From Megalopta genalis (Eukaryota; Arthropoda; Insecta; Hymenoptera; Halictidae): a stretch of DNA of 64,000 bases. The position numbers and the translations under genes are program-made. The DNA lies in assembly GCF_051020955.1 (NCBI RefSeq), contig NC_135019.1, positions 8,391,501 to 8,455,500 on the forward strand, read 5' to 3'. A model generated the notes under the pieces. It did not search any database, was not told the DNA's origin, and worked only from the letters and a program-made list of their open reading frames with translations. Within the stretch, counting starts at the first letter, position 1. Every line of letters begins with the position of its first letter. Shown in pieces: positions 1-11,080 of the stretch.

Positions 1-1632
1 GATCGATAAATAAAACCATAGATAGATCGGCGTTCTCAGCGGACAGAGGATAGAGTTACGACGACCACGAAAAATCTCACCCTAGATCTTTCAATTTCTG
101 GTTGCTCGTTCTAGTTTAAAAGCTCGGCGAGCTGATCGCACGTTAACCGTCACGCTTGATTCACGATAGGCTCATTAATGGTCAGGTTATCGTAATTGAC
201 CTTATCGCCGCGGCACTAATCAACATCGTGCTCTTGAATGTTGCGTCACCCCACCAGGATCATTCGGAACAATCCGAATTTCCGTATTCCCCTGACCGGC
301 GAGCTTTTTGCATGCCTACAATTCAGCCTGGAAAGGGATTAGTTCCCCCTTAAAATCAGACTTACGCAAAACGAAAACTGTAAGGAAAGCCTTTCGACCG
401 ATCTCGTCGAGCGTGAGAGACGACATAAAAAAATAACAAGCAAGAAAATTAAGTCATCTGGACCAGTTTCCCAAGCAGGTCGCGTAATCATTAACTAAAC
501 CGATGGCTGAAATCACTGACGGTGCACGCCTAAACCGGTTATCCATTTCTGTGTCACGATTCACGATGCGCACGGGCTGCGAACGGTGCGGTGAATCGCG
601 GATGTCATTTCTAATTTGGAATTCAGGGCTCGTCGCGCAAAACGCGTGAATCTGGGTCGGTGATCTCTGGTCGGAGTCGTCTGGGTGAATCATACTCTTT
701 CCGACGAGGTATTCAAAATACGATGAGATATCGAAAGAAAAATGGAATCATTAAGAACTCTCGTTCGTGTCACACATTTTGAAAAGTCCCAAGAACAAAT
801 ACGATACCGTTGCCGTTGGTCGAGCCGGCTCAATTAACCTGGCAGAAAAGTAAAAGTACCATGAACGAACGAGGAAACGCCGATAGAGCCGAGAATTGAA
901 AGGAATTGAAGCTTGCGACGAAGCCAGTGTTTAGGAGGATTGACGCGACGGCACGTGGATGTGAACAGGGTCAGGGATAATTGACCCACGAACGTTCGCT
1001 TCTCACGTAGAAACGATTCACTCTCGCCTTCTCCCATGAATGGTCTAACGATTCATTTGTCGCATACATGCGGTGCATCCGTCTAATGAAATAGCACTAT
1101 CGGCTCCCTGGAGACTCGCGAGTACGCGACACCGTTATTATTTTACACGCGATATATACAAAACACCTAACCGGGGAGCAAATCGTGTTGGACGAGAGAG
1201 AGAGAAAGAGAGCAATTCTGTTGCTCTATTTGTGCACAATACCCTCAGAGACAACCTCCGAGAGCAATCTCCACTCACGCATGCTCGACAGACTCTCCAG
1301 GCGCGTCTCAAACTTCTCTCGACCGTTTCGAACGCTCCGATCGTTCGTACTCCTAGAAAGAGTCCTTTGTTCCATAAATTAGTGAAACTGTAGGGTCGCC
1401 TTACAAGCCACCGCGTTCCAAGTCGTCCAATTTCGATTACAGCAGCATTTTCGCCTGGTCTGCTCCGAGTCGGGAGGACATCGACAATGTTCTCCGACAA
1501 GATTTCCTTGAAATCCGGAGCATCCGTACTTCATGAATGTTACGAAGAAGTGTCCATTATCGAGGCAAAGACGATCGCTCGAAATGGACGACTGTAACTG
1601 CGCGAACTTCCAGGATAACGACGTTCTGTGCT
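1..1632. other. No recognisable gene
   Basis: Short overlapping open frames occur on both strands, including a stretch near 1070-1500 open on both. None has recognisable protein features, splice support or domain content. A short GA-rich run lies near 1190-1210. This is downstream sequence of the minus-strand gene that ends at 1633. Confidence 0.5.
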
Positions 1633-2177
1633 TCAGCAGCCTTCGTAGCTGGTGTCCCTCCTCTTTCTCTTCATTTCGTAACACTCGACGGCGTCCCGCA
1701 GCTGGTTCAGGTACTCCTGGATCGTCTCCTCGTTGGAGAACTCCCTGGAGTCCGACCTGGAGGAGAAGGATCTCTTCTGGACGAGCGCCGTGAGCATCAG
1801 CGTGACCACCGGAAGAGTCATGCCCAGCAGAAACGTCGGCGTCATGATGTTCTTCAAGCCGTGCTTCTTGAAGCCTCTGTACAGCTCGGCCCAGATCCCG
1901 TCGCCGCCGTCTTCATATTTGCCCAGCTTCCCGTAGAGGTGGGGCTTGATCTTGCCGGTCTTGGCGATGTAATTGTAATAGTAAGGATCGTAGGACTGCG
2001 CGTAAAGCTGGGAATAGTAGACGTCTTTGGCAGGCGGAGGATGGTCCGCTTCGGGAAACCAGTTGCTGGCGTCTTCGTAGGGTACCGGGGGGTTACTCAG
2101 GACCGGGGGACCATGGTTGTAGCCCGGAGGCTTCGTATAGATCACCTCCACCGGCGGAGACTTTGGCTTGTAAGGAC
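1633..2177 (-). CDS. Uncharacterised Tyr/Pro-rich protein with one hydrophobic segment (3' exon)
   Basis: I do not recognise this family. The exon is open from a good acceptor (AG at 2179-2178 after a T/C-rich tract) to the stop at 1633-1635, about 180 codons. The N-terminal half is rich in Pro and Tyr, with repeated PP pairs and a YDPYYYNYI stretch. It is followed by a basic region, then a hydrophobic segment (TPTFLLGMTLPVVTLMLTAL) that could span a membrane, then a charged helical tail ending in KRKRRDTSYEGC. No ATG precedes the hydrophobic part in this exon, so an upstream exon must exist. A donor at 3017 (exon ending 3018) joins in frame to give RFEG|PYKPKSPP. The intron would then be about 70 bp once the transposon at 2202-2975 is removed. 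The true first exon is unresolved. It lies downstream of, and on the same strand as, the secreted gene at 3203-4306. Confidence 0.6.
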
Positions 2178-2296
2178 CTGAAGGAAAAAATCAAGTAATT
2201 CTTAACCTTTTAGGTACGGCTGAATTCTGCGCGAGGCTATTTCTCTGGACGGCAGAGTCTGATATGTGTACTGTACAGAGGCTGATACTGTATATA

Positions 2297-2751
2297 CAGG
2301 GTGTCCCAGAAATATCTCGCAATCCGAAAGTGGCGGGTTCCTCGGGCCATTTGAAGCAACTTTTTCCTTTACAAAAATGTTCTCCGAGGCACCGTTAACG
2401 AGTTATTAACGAAAAACAGTGACCAATGAGAGGCGAGATCAGCTGGCGCGAGGTGGCCGAGCTAACGGCGCCAGCGGTCGAGGCGGCCGAGCCAACGGCG
2501 CCAGCGGTCGAGGCGGTCGAATCCCAGTTCAGCTGGCGCGAGGCGGCCGAGCCAATGAGCGGAACTGGGCTTCGCGCGCTGGTTGGCTGGGCCGCCTCGC
2601 GTCAGCCGTACTCGATTCTTATTGGTCACTGTTTTTCGTTAATAACTCGTTAACGGTGCCTCGGAGAACATTTTTGTAAAGGAAGAAGTTGCTTCAAATG
2701 ATCCGAGGAACCCGCCATTTCCGGATTGCGAGACATTTTTGGGACACCCTG
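2297..2751. mobile_element. MITE with ~140-bp terminal inverted repeats, nested
   Basis: The element starts CAGGGTGTCCC and ends with its complement GGGACACCCTG. Roughly 140 bp at each end are inverted copies of one another with only scattered mismatches (2297-2440 against 2608-2751). The centre is GC-rich and contains a direct repeat of about 30 bp (near 2453 and 2483) built on the motif GGCGCCAGCGGTCGAG. There is no coding capacity beyond spurious frames. It has inserted into the outer TTAA element. Confidence 0.85.
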
Positions 2752-2852
2752 TGGACTGTTGTAAATCGATGTGAAGACAAAAGAAGTGTGAAACAATGTA
2801 TATGAAGACGATTATTTGATTCGAACGATGAGCGAGTGAGCTACTAGAGCAA

Positions 2853-2954
2853 GCCACTATAGTGGCGCGTCGTCCAGAGAGATGACATCCGCGAAAGCCA
2901 CTATAGTGGCGCGTCGTTCTAAAAGATGACATCCGCGGAAGCCACTATAGTGGC
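2853..2954. repeat. Three 44-bp repeats, each with a 14-bp perfect palindrome
   Basis: The palindrome GCCACTATAGTGGC starts at 2853, 2897 and 2941, exactly 44 bp apart. Each is followed by GCGTCGT or ACGTCGT and a shared segment containing GATGACATCCGCG. The three copies sit in the right subterminal part of the TTAA element, where transposases often bind repeated sites. Confidence 0.85.
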
Positions 2955-3128
2955 ACGTCGTGCCTAAAAGGTTAATAATATCGCTGGTTGTCCTGGAACC
3001 GCTGAAATCGAGGATACCTTCGAACCTTTGGGGTCTTTTTCGTTGGAGCACGAGGTCCCACGAACCGCGTCAGTAGTTCCAGGACAAATAAATCGTACCA
3101 GATCCGCGCGGAGATCATTATATCATGC

Positions 3129-3135
3129 TTATATA
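3129..3135 (-). promoter_or_regulatory. Possible TATA box (TATATAA)
   Basis: On the minus strand TATATAA lies between the stop of the secreted gene (3203) and the exons of the next minus-strand gene. It would place transcription start near 3100. No direct evidence of use; AT-rich matches of this kind occur by chance. Confidence 0.3.
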
Positions 3136-3202
3136 ACGCTTTCACACGATCGTTAGCGCCGGCAGGAGATTCACTGAATCATGTTGCGAAACCACGGATT
3201 CT

Positions 3203-4306
3203 CTACTGTCTATGGAAGATGCGACTTTCGACTGGAATCTCACCTGGGACAGGTGCATTGTAGAATCCGGGCCCGCCTCTGGACTGCACGTACGGGAACG
3301 GTCTCCCACGAATTCTTCTCATACGCTGATGCCATCCGGGCGGATAGAAAATATCGTTCCTGGCTTGTACATTCTGCGCGTAAGGCGACTGCAGTGTCTG
3401 CTGCGGCATGCCTGTAGCAATCGCGGCCGCCGGAACAGGTGCACGCGGATCTTGCTGGTTCGCAGGCACGTTGTAGAGCTGCTCGTTGAAAGGCTGCCTC
3501 TGGTTAACGGGGAAAGCGTACATCGCCTGCCGTTGTTGCATAAGCTGCGCCGTCAGGTGTTGATTCACAGGGGAAGTCAGCCCCGTAGACGGTTGATTAA
3601 CCGCGATCGATGGCGTCTGTCGCACTAATTGCGCTTGATTGGACAGAGGCACCGTTTGCTGGCCCGATTGGTCTTTCGCGACACTCGCCTGGCTCTGCAG
3701 GTAGCTGTCCAAGGACAGTCGAGACTCTTCCGGCGTCTTCGAGTTCAGAAACGAATTCAGAGCAACCTCTGCATGGCTTGTCACTTCGTTTCCCCGATTG
3801 TATGCGGTTGCCGATAGCTGACGAGACGTTTGCACCACCTCAGGCTGCACCGTGATGAGATGCTGAGGACTCGATGGTTGTCCCAGCTCGGGCACGTTCA
3901 CGGAATAATCCGCAGGGCTTGCGGTGATGCTACCAGGATTATAGACACTAGGAGATAGTTGACGAGGCGTGTGCACCACCGTGGGCTGAACCGTGATGAG
4001 AGGATGCTGAGGATTCAGCGAAGGTCTCGGAACGGATTCGGTCGAGTGTGCGCTGACCGAAGACTTTGCTTCCAGGTTCTTCGAGCTGTTCTTAACATCC
4101 TCCGTGATCGGATACAGCTTCTGAGAAATCGCCTCCGGCAGCGTCGTCGCGTTCGCTACGGCTTCCTGCTGTCTCGCTGTTCTTTCCGAGAATCGCGACT
4201 CTTCGGCGGTGTACTCCGTGTCCTCGGTCAGCGGGCTACCCTCGAAGTTCAGCTGACCGTTCGACAGCCCTATCGCCAACACCAGCAGGATTATCCCCGA
4301 GCTCAT
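3203..4306 (-). CDS. Secreted Gln/Pro-rich low-complexity protein, uncharacterised
   Basis: The CDS is a single exon of 367 codons plus stop. The chosen start (ATG at 4306-4304) sits four bases after a good acceptor (TTTCCAG), so a 5'-UTR exon is likely upstream. It opens with a clear signal peptide, MSSGIILLVLAIGLSNGQ, with likely cleavage after the Gly or Gln. The mature chain is disordered and rich in Gln, Pro, Ser and Val. A unit of about 27 residues is duplicated near residues 100-170: PLITVQPTVVHTPRQLS and a later HLITVQPEVVQTSRQLS. The C-terminus is Arg/Gly/Pro-rich (RRIRGRPFPYVQSRGGPGF). There are no cysteines for a disulphide fold and no known domain. An extracellular matrix, cuticle or egg-coat role would fit the composition but is not shown. 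Confidence 0.75.
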   Translation of the reverse strand: MSSGIILLVLAIGLSNGQLNFEGSPLTEDTEYTAEESRFSERTARQQEAVANATTLPEAISQKLYPITEDVKNSSKNLEAKSSVSAHSTESVPRPSLNPQHPLITVQPTVVHTPRQLSPSVYNPGSITASPADYSVNVPELGQPSSPQHLITVQPEVVQTSRQLSATAYNRGNEVTSHAEVALNSFLNSKTPEESRLSLDSYLQSQASVAKDQSGQQTVPLSNQAQLVRQTPSIAVNQPSTGLTSPVNQHLTAQLMQQRQAMYAFPVNQRQPFNEQLYNVPANQQDPRAPVPAAAIATGMPQQTLQSPYAQNVQARNDIFYPPGWHQRMRRIRGRPFPYVQSRGGPGFYNAPVPGEIPVESRIFHRQ

Positions 4307-5087
4307 GCTGCTGGAAACAATGGCAGACTCACGGTCATACCCGAGAGACACTTTTACTTGCATGCAATTTATCGAGCCGTCGCGAATGTTCGCACGGTTT
4401 CGAGCGGTTGAGAAATTGATATCCACGAACCATCGAATTTTTCAGAATGAACAACCTGGAGAACACGGAAACGAGCCGGCAAACGAAGGTTTAGAAAGTC
4501 CGACGGATCCGACGTCCTGCATTTTCGTGCAGGATGGAGGCCGAGTTTCGCTTGGAACAGACTGAACCGTGCGCGCCGCCGTTACGTTAATTGTAATTTT
4601 GCAAATGATATCTATAATTAGAACAACTCTCGAGCAACCAATGCCGACTGCGCCTCGACGCATTTCTCGCACCGTTCCACTTACGGCGTTGCTGGTCCCG
4701 GATGGGAAACGAAAGCCTCCATGCAGAAGCGTTCGCCGAACAATGTTTACCGAATCATTAGCATAGAGACGCGACACGTTGTTTGGGTAAGACTCTCGGT
4801 AAAAGCTCTCGAGCCGTTCGACTTTGCTAATCAAGGACAAGATCCAAATTGTTCCGGCCGACCGGAACACTTTTCACTACATGCCTTTCCTTTTAAAGCG
4901 TGAACCATCTACGATCTACCGAGATCAGAATGCGCTGGATCTAGGGCTAGATGGTATTCGATAAAAAATATTGGAGCAGCCAACGCGAGCCAGCTTCTGA
5001 GTTGATACCGTTAACGCTGAACGGTCAAAGTGACCGATTTTTTATTTTACGATACTACGAACTTTGGAGACTTCTTCGTGGGAAATG
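4307..5087. other. Upstream region of the secreted gene
   Basis: Probable 5'-UTR exon and promoter of the minus-strand gene ending at 3203. The open frames here read in both directions and show no domain. Confidence 0.4.
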
Positions 5088-6366
5088 ATCGAACACATTA
5101 TATTATCGAGACAAGTCTCATAATTAAAACTTTACCAAATCCAAACGAATTCTATCTTTTCACTCTTACGAGTCAATGCACGCTAATCGTCATTACTGCT
5201 CGGTTGGTTTAGTGTTAAACATATTAACCCTTTGCAGTCGAAGCTATTTGAATTCGACATCTAAAACATGATCTCTGATCTACAGTATTTCTATTTTATA
5301 TAATTTATTGCAATTTATGCGTATGAAATTGAGTCTGTTGGCAAGTACAGTGCAATTTTAATAGTATTTTTTTTAAATATAAACGAGTCTGATGCTCTTA
5401 GAATGATTTTGAAAAATGGTATACCAATATTTAGTGGCGCCTCAGAGTCGCCATTCGAGTGCAAAGGGTTAAAATGTACGAATATAATTTAGTTCTCTCC
5501 AGAATTACAATTTAAGTGTCAAATTGTAACAAAATTTTACGAATGACGGATATAATCGTCGTGACACAAAATTCTGCCACATCTCCATGACGGATATATC
5601 GTCGTAGAACACACTTAACTGGTTCAGGTTACAGATCGGTTGGTTTAGTATTAAGTAAAGTCTCGAACATAATGGACACGATTTTAACTAACTCTATTAG
5701 TTTATTATCGAATACAAACTAAACAGTGCAATTTGTTACAGATCGACACGAGTCGTTACACGAATCAAATGGGATGCATTTCTATTTTCTGGACACCGTC
5801 AATCGGAATCGGATGCAACTCGCTCCGATTATATTACAGACTGTCATCGTCTTGTAATTAGCAACTAAGTGATTTACATCGACGATTACCTGCTGGAACG
5901 TTTTCGAGCGATTGAACACATTATATTATCGAAACAATTCTCATAATTAAAACTTTACCAAATCCAAATGAATTCTATCTTTTCACGCTTACGAGTCAAT
6001 GCACGCTGATCGTCATTACTGCTCGGTTAGTTTAGTGTTAAACATTAAAATTTACGAATATAATTTAGCTCTCTCCAGAATTACAATTTAAGTGTCAAAT
6101 TGTAACAAAATTTTACGAATGACGGATATAATCGTCGTGACACAAAATTCTGCCACTAACTCTATTAGTTTATCATCGAATACAAACTAAGCAATGCAAT
6201 TTGTTGCAGATCGACACGAGTCGTTACACGAATCAAATGCATTTCTTTTTCTGGACACTGTCGATCGGAATCGGATGCAACTTGCTCCGATTATATTACA
6301 GACTGTCATCGTTTTGTAATTAGCAACTAAGTGATTTACATCGACGATTACCTGCTGGAACGTTTT
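5088..6366. repeat. Tandem duplication, offset 823 bp
   Basis: The sequence starting near 5091 (GAACACATTATATTATCGA) recurs at 5914, and the match continues to about 5908 and 6366 respectively. Copy 1 contains a 241-bp TTAA element (5228-5468) and about 110 bp near 5581-5689 that are absent from copy 2. The rest differs by scattered substitutions, so the duplication is not very recent. No gene is seen in either copy. Confidence 0.85.
5224..5472. mobile_element. 241-bp TTAA-flanked MITE with a preserved empty site
   Basis: TTAA is at 5224-5227 and 5469-5472. The ends are inverted repeats CCCTTTGCAGTCGAA and CCCTTTGCACTCGAA (14 of 15). The neighbouring duplicate has the same flanks with a single TTAA (6045-6048) and no insert, which is the expected unoccupied target. 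There is no coding capacity. Confidence 0.9.
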
Positions 6367-7030
6367 ATTCGCATAAACAAGTTCTTAGTCCGTGGGTGAT
6401 TATCGCGTGTACCGGTCAGCGATCCTGATTGCCGGCAGGATGATAATCTATCCGCAGGAATGCAGTGTACCGTGCACGACAGAACCAAATGAATAACTGC
6501 TCGTAAAACGCAACGCTCGCGTGCCGGTCACGGCACGGCGTGCTCATGAATCGGGAGGCGTTGCTCTAAGAGTCCGCGTAACACTTTCTTCGGTCAAGGT
6601 GAACGCGGTTACATTAACACGGAAACGCCATCAATCGTTTCCCGATAGAAAAAAACCGGCAGACTCGTCCGGTGCATTCGGGTCGTTTCCTCTCCAGGAT
6701 ACAAAGAATCCCGGGACCGTGTGCCATTGTTGCGACCGCGCTCTGAATCTTTCACGCGAGATTATAAATAAATCATGGCATTTGAATAATCGGGCGTTTG
6801 CATTTCCGGTTACAGCGATGAAGGGAAATTATGAATCGAGACATTAGAAGGGATTTGTCACCGCAGCTTTTGTTATTCATATACAACAGTTTGGAATTGT
6901 AATGTGCAGAATTTCGAAAAGAATCCGTATCCGATTTTGACGTTTCGATGCGCGTATGTTGCATCGCGCATCCGTGAAATTATAACGAAAATGATAACGC
7001 AGCCGGATGGCGCGCTGCGAGAATCGTAGA
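6367..7030. other. No recognisable gene
   Basis: A mixed-composition spacer. The open frame near 6521-6847 lacks domain or splice support. Confidence 0.4.
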
Positions 7031-7751
7031 TTAACCCCTTAACGTGCACGCTCGAGTTAACTCGAGCGCGCTAAACTGGCCAAACTGTGCACACTCGAGA
7101 TAATTCGAGCGGCGTTGTACTTTATGTTGCTATAATTTTTCACACTCGAATGCAATGTGAAAGCAAAAAAAGAACAATCGTTTTATTGATATTTATCTAT
7201 AGCGCTTATAGCTATAACACTTACTATAGCTATAACATTTAGCTATATAACACTTACTTATTCAAGTATAAAATATATCCTTTTTCTACTTATCACTTAC
7301 GACTTATCTCTTCCTTGTGAACAGCTTTCCGACAGCGTATTCATATTCAGATTCTGATTCGCTCATTTTTCAATATATATTTTACTAAAATATAAATAAT
7401 AATATGTATAAATATAATAATAAATATTATAAATACTAGTATTGTTATCATTTATGTTTTAAAAGTATAAATAAATATTTTTACTGATGATAATGTTTAT
7501 TCTGAAATGGGAATTCGAAAAGAAAGATAAAAAAGTCGATGTACGTGTGTGTGTGTGCATGTAATATTACAATATTCGACTATTTTCTGCAATGTTATCA
7601 AAATCCAAAATTGCAATAAACATTTTGATTATTTTTGTATTTTTGTAATTTTCTTGCCAAGACAACGTTCTAAATTGTGTTTTTTTACATTGAAAAGAAT
7701 TGATTTTTCTTGGCCGGCCTTTTTCAAAAAAACTGTGCATTAAGGGGTTAA
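7031..7751. mobile_element. 713-bp TTAA-flanked element, copy A
   Basis: TTAA lies at 7031-7034 and 7748-7751. The left end is CCCCTTAACGTGCAC; the right end read inward is CCCCTTAATGCACAG. The left subterminal part has nested palindromes (CTCGAGTTAACTCGAG). A related element lies inverted at 31046-31626. Reading the minus strand, a 20-codon ORF at 7366-7304 (MSESESEYEYAVGKLFTRKR, stop) is kept in both copies. Most of the interior is AT-rich with short repeats. No complete transposase is present, so this is a non-autonomous piggyBac-like element. Confidence 0.85.
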
Positions 7752-10700
7752 AATAACAACGAACGAACAGTAGGAAGTAAGGAGAAACGAAAGAAAATGT
7801 TCGCAAGATCGTTAGCCGTAATAGCGATTCGATTAGCCGGCGATTCGCAACGCCCGTTCGTAGCGCTCGAAAGTTCCACGATTCTCCGGGTGTGCATGAT
7901 TCAACGGATCATCGAGGAGAAAAGTATCGGAGCCGTTAAAACGCTGGAAAAAGTCGTCCGGAGAGAGTGGGTCTGCTTAAAAGTCGGCCCACGTGCGTGG
8001 ATACTGTTCCAGCACGGGTTCACGGTCGTTCCGAACGTTCGTTTCGGTGTTGACCGCTGAAAGCGATATGTAAATTCGCCAGGAAACACAAACAGGACCA
8101 CCCACGTCATCGAATTTGCGAATTTCGAATAATTCTCCGCGGACCTCGGAAGTCCTCGAATTCGACAATATTGTTCCAAATCGACGGAATCTGCACGCGA
8201 GAGGAAAGAGAAGCGTAATCCTGCAAAAAGTAAAAGCAACAACTCTCTCGACTCGATGAAGCATCTTCGATCATTAACCGGCGAAGATCCATCGATGATC
8301 GTTCACGTTCCAGATACGAAAATTTCACCGTTTCGCGTAAAACGCTTGACAAATAGTTGCTCGAGCGACGCAGTCGGTCGCAGAACTTTCTAAAACCCGT
8401 TAATCCATTACGAATTCAACGATTGGCCGAAATTCGACGAACGTTTATGTTTCCGGCGGCGCCGTGCCGCGGAATCGTTCGCGAATCTTGCAATTCGAAT
8501 GATCTCGCGGTGACCGCGGTTTCAGAGCGTTTCAGCGATAAATCGCGGACGATCGGAATCATTCGTAGGAACAGGCCGAAGCGATAGACGAACACGAACA
8601 CGGGGCAATTATTAAAACGGCAGTGCCGTTGCGGCGCGCAATTAGCGAATAAATCCTGAAGAAAAACGACATCGGAGCAGGCCAGCATTTTAATTGCCGC
8701 TTCCTACTTAACTCGATTGAATCTTCTAGAACCGGGCCACGGTGTTAAGTGTAACAACGATTCGTCGACATCTTGATTATATAAAAATAATAAAAATAAT
8801 AAGATAATAATAATAATAATAATAATAAGATAATAATAATAATAATAATAATAAGATAATAATAATAATAATAATAAGATAATAATAATAATAATAATAA
8901 TAAGATAAATATTCGAATAGCAAACGTTGTTATCGTTGCAAAACGTGACACCTCGACGATGTCGATTTATTCGGACAATTTCGGTCGATCGAATCGCTGT
9001 TGAAAACGGTTTAAAGAAAGGATTTCATCGACGCTTTACTCACGTCCAGATTTCTTCGTTCAGGTAGACCGAGCACCGATGTCCAGCACGCGGTTTAATT
9101 ACGAATTAATGATCCCGAATCGACGATGAAACTACACGGAAGAAGAGAACCGTCCATCGGTCCGACTGGAACCAGGAATACTGGGGATCCACGGATGACG
9201 GGAAAGGCAGTCGCTTCGAGTGCTCCCTACCTTCTCCAGGATCGTAAAGCCGGTTCCACGCGGCGACGGTCACCTGGGCGAGGATCGGTGACTTTGACTT
9301 CGATACTTCAATGTTGATGCGCAGGGGACGAAAAGTTATCGGGTCGACGCACAAATAATTGCGGCTTTTATTGTTTCAGCCTTTCGAAGTTTCTTTCTTT
9401 TTTTTTTACAGACGTTCCTTCTACGTCGAAACACGATTTTATCGAATGTGCAGCGGAAGCTCGACCATCTGAAGCCATCGAAGTTTCTTCACCGAAACCG
9501 CGATCGTTTCCTAACACGGCAACATCTGCAAGATAGCGGTCGTTTGCTTGTTATTTGTAACTGGATGTTATGGTTGGCGCTAGCTTGTGCAACGAGAAAT
9601 GTGCATAAACATCCGCAGTCTACTTATATCGTTCCAGTTTGCCGCTTTCATCGGCATCGTCCGATTAACTTACATTTTAATGTTTCGTGGAGAAAGGTGT
9701 GACGCGCTTCAAGCAAGGGGTCAACGAACCATTCGAAAAGAGCGTTTAAGTTGCACTTGAAGACGGGCACAAAGACGATGGTTGCGTGGATTTTTCCAAA
9801 CGGCTGGGATCGTCGCAACAGCAGGACATTCGAACGGCGAAGAAAGGCCGAGAGGATCGATCGTTACCCCGCAATTCCGCCCGCGTAAATCACTTTTTCT
9901 TAGGCTGTTGGTCCGTGAACGGCACCGTGTTTCGAATAACTGTGCACCGCGCAATCGGCATAATTGCGAGTTACAGAGGAAGTTCTCTCGAGTCGGTTAC
10001 GAGAAGATTAATAACTCTGTTGCGAGGCTTTTTTCGTAGGATTGCCGTTTCCTTGAGGCACCCACGAGCATCGATTGCATCATCGCATCGTCCGGCTTGC
10101 TCTGTCTTCGGTTAATCCTTTCGTCAAGGTCTTGCAACTGTGAAGGACTAATAACTGCAATCGCGTTTCTGCATCGCTTTGATCGCACTTTTTTTTTTGA
10201 ATCCTTGCACAGACGGATTTTGGACCAACGGGGTCATCGGGTTTCGAAGAAAACAGGAATGTGGGTCAGGCTAGAGCCTATATTCTCGGATCGATCGTAA
10301 TGCAACCGCGATCCGGTGATCATCGGACGATTTCTGTTCGAGAAACAAGAGCGAGTGGAACGGTAGTTTAAGCATTTTGTTTCCGCTGGCTTTCGACCGA
10401 TCCGTCCCTCCCGGCGATGACATTGTCGCAGGATTCACCTGGCTGGTTAGATCGAAAAATGGGGCAGACGAGAGACGCTTGTTTCCTGGTCTACATTCGT
10501 TATTTGTTCGAATCGCTTTGCAAAGTTTGCATCCTGCGATTGCAACCTCGGCAACCTCGGAATGGAGCGAAAACGGAACTTTTGTTTTTAGAAGAGAAGC
10601 AAAGAGGAGACGAGAGGATAAATATCTTCGATCGATCGGAGGAAAGAAGTTCGATCCGCCTCTTTCAGCCGATGCAAAATTTCCGTCGCGACGGTGTAAC

Positions 10701-11080
10701 GTTACCATGATAAAATTATGCTAATCGTGCCGTATAGACGAAACTACTTTATTTGTAACATGAGATAAGCGCTGAAAGCAAACGCTTACACTCGCGATCG
10801 TGTCTCCGGCGATTCTTAGTCGAAACTCGTCGAATTTGTTCGGTACTATACAAAATCGCAGTTATTAACACGAAACATGTATTCGATCTACGAACAGATC
10901 TATGATAAAAACAGTATCGCTTTCTCTCGACTTTCAATTCCAAATGGAAAACCAACGGTTCTAACAAATTAAATTTTTATCTCAACAAAAGGTATCCGTT
11001 CGATATCGACAAAATTTCGTTATCTTCTCGACTAGCGCTACAGAATATAAAAAATAATAATATAAAACACAAAAGAATCG
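7752..11080. other. Intergenic, no recognisable gene
   Basis: CpG-rich spacer with many short overlapping open frames on both strands. These are expected in CpG-rich DNA and none shows a domain or plausible splice structure. It contains an AAT microsatellite at 8786-8907. Confidence 0.5.
8786..8907. repeat. (AAT)n microsatellite with regular AAGAT interruptions
   Basis: Runs of six to nine AAT units are separated by a recurring AAGATAAT, forming a higher-order pattern of about 25-30 bp. The Leu/Tyr/Ile frame it opens on the minus strand is an artefact of the repeat. Confidence 0.9.

Larger units (their letters stand above)
2202..2975. mobile_element. TTAA-flanked inverted-repeat element (outer, piggyBac-like target site)
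   Basis: TTAA occurs at both borders (2202-2205 and 2972-2975). The ends are inverted repeats: CCTTTTAGGTACG at 2206-2218 against CCTTTTAGGCACG read on the other strand at 2971-2959, 12 of 13 identical. TTAA duplication is the hallmark of piggyBac-type transposition. No transposase is present. The element carries a second inverted-repeat element inside it (2297-2751) and three 44-bp repeats near its right end. It lies 24 bp from the splice acceptor of the adjacent minus-strand gene. Confidence 0.75.

Noticed and set aside
2972..3118. 48-residue minus-strand ORF (starts MISARIWYDLF) as first exon of the 1633-2177 gene
   Set aside because: Its phase at the best donor (3017) does not match the downstream exon, and its stop overlaps the TTAA border. 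The alternative frame joins better.
8745..8951. Leu/Ile/Tyr-rich minus-strand ORF
   Set aside because: Translation of the AAT microsatellite.
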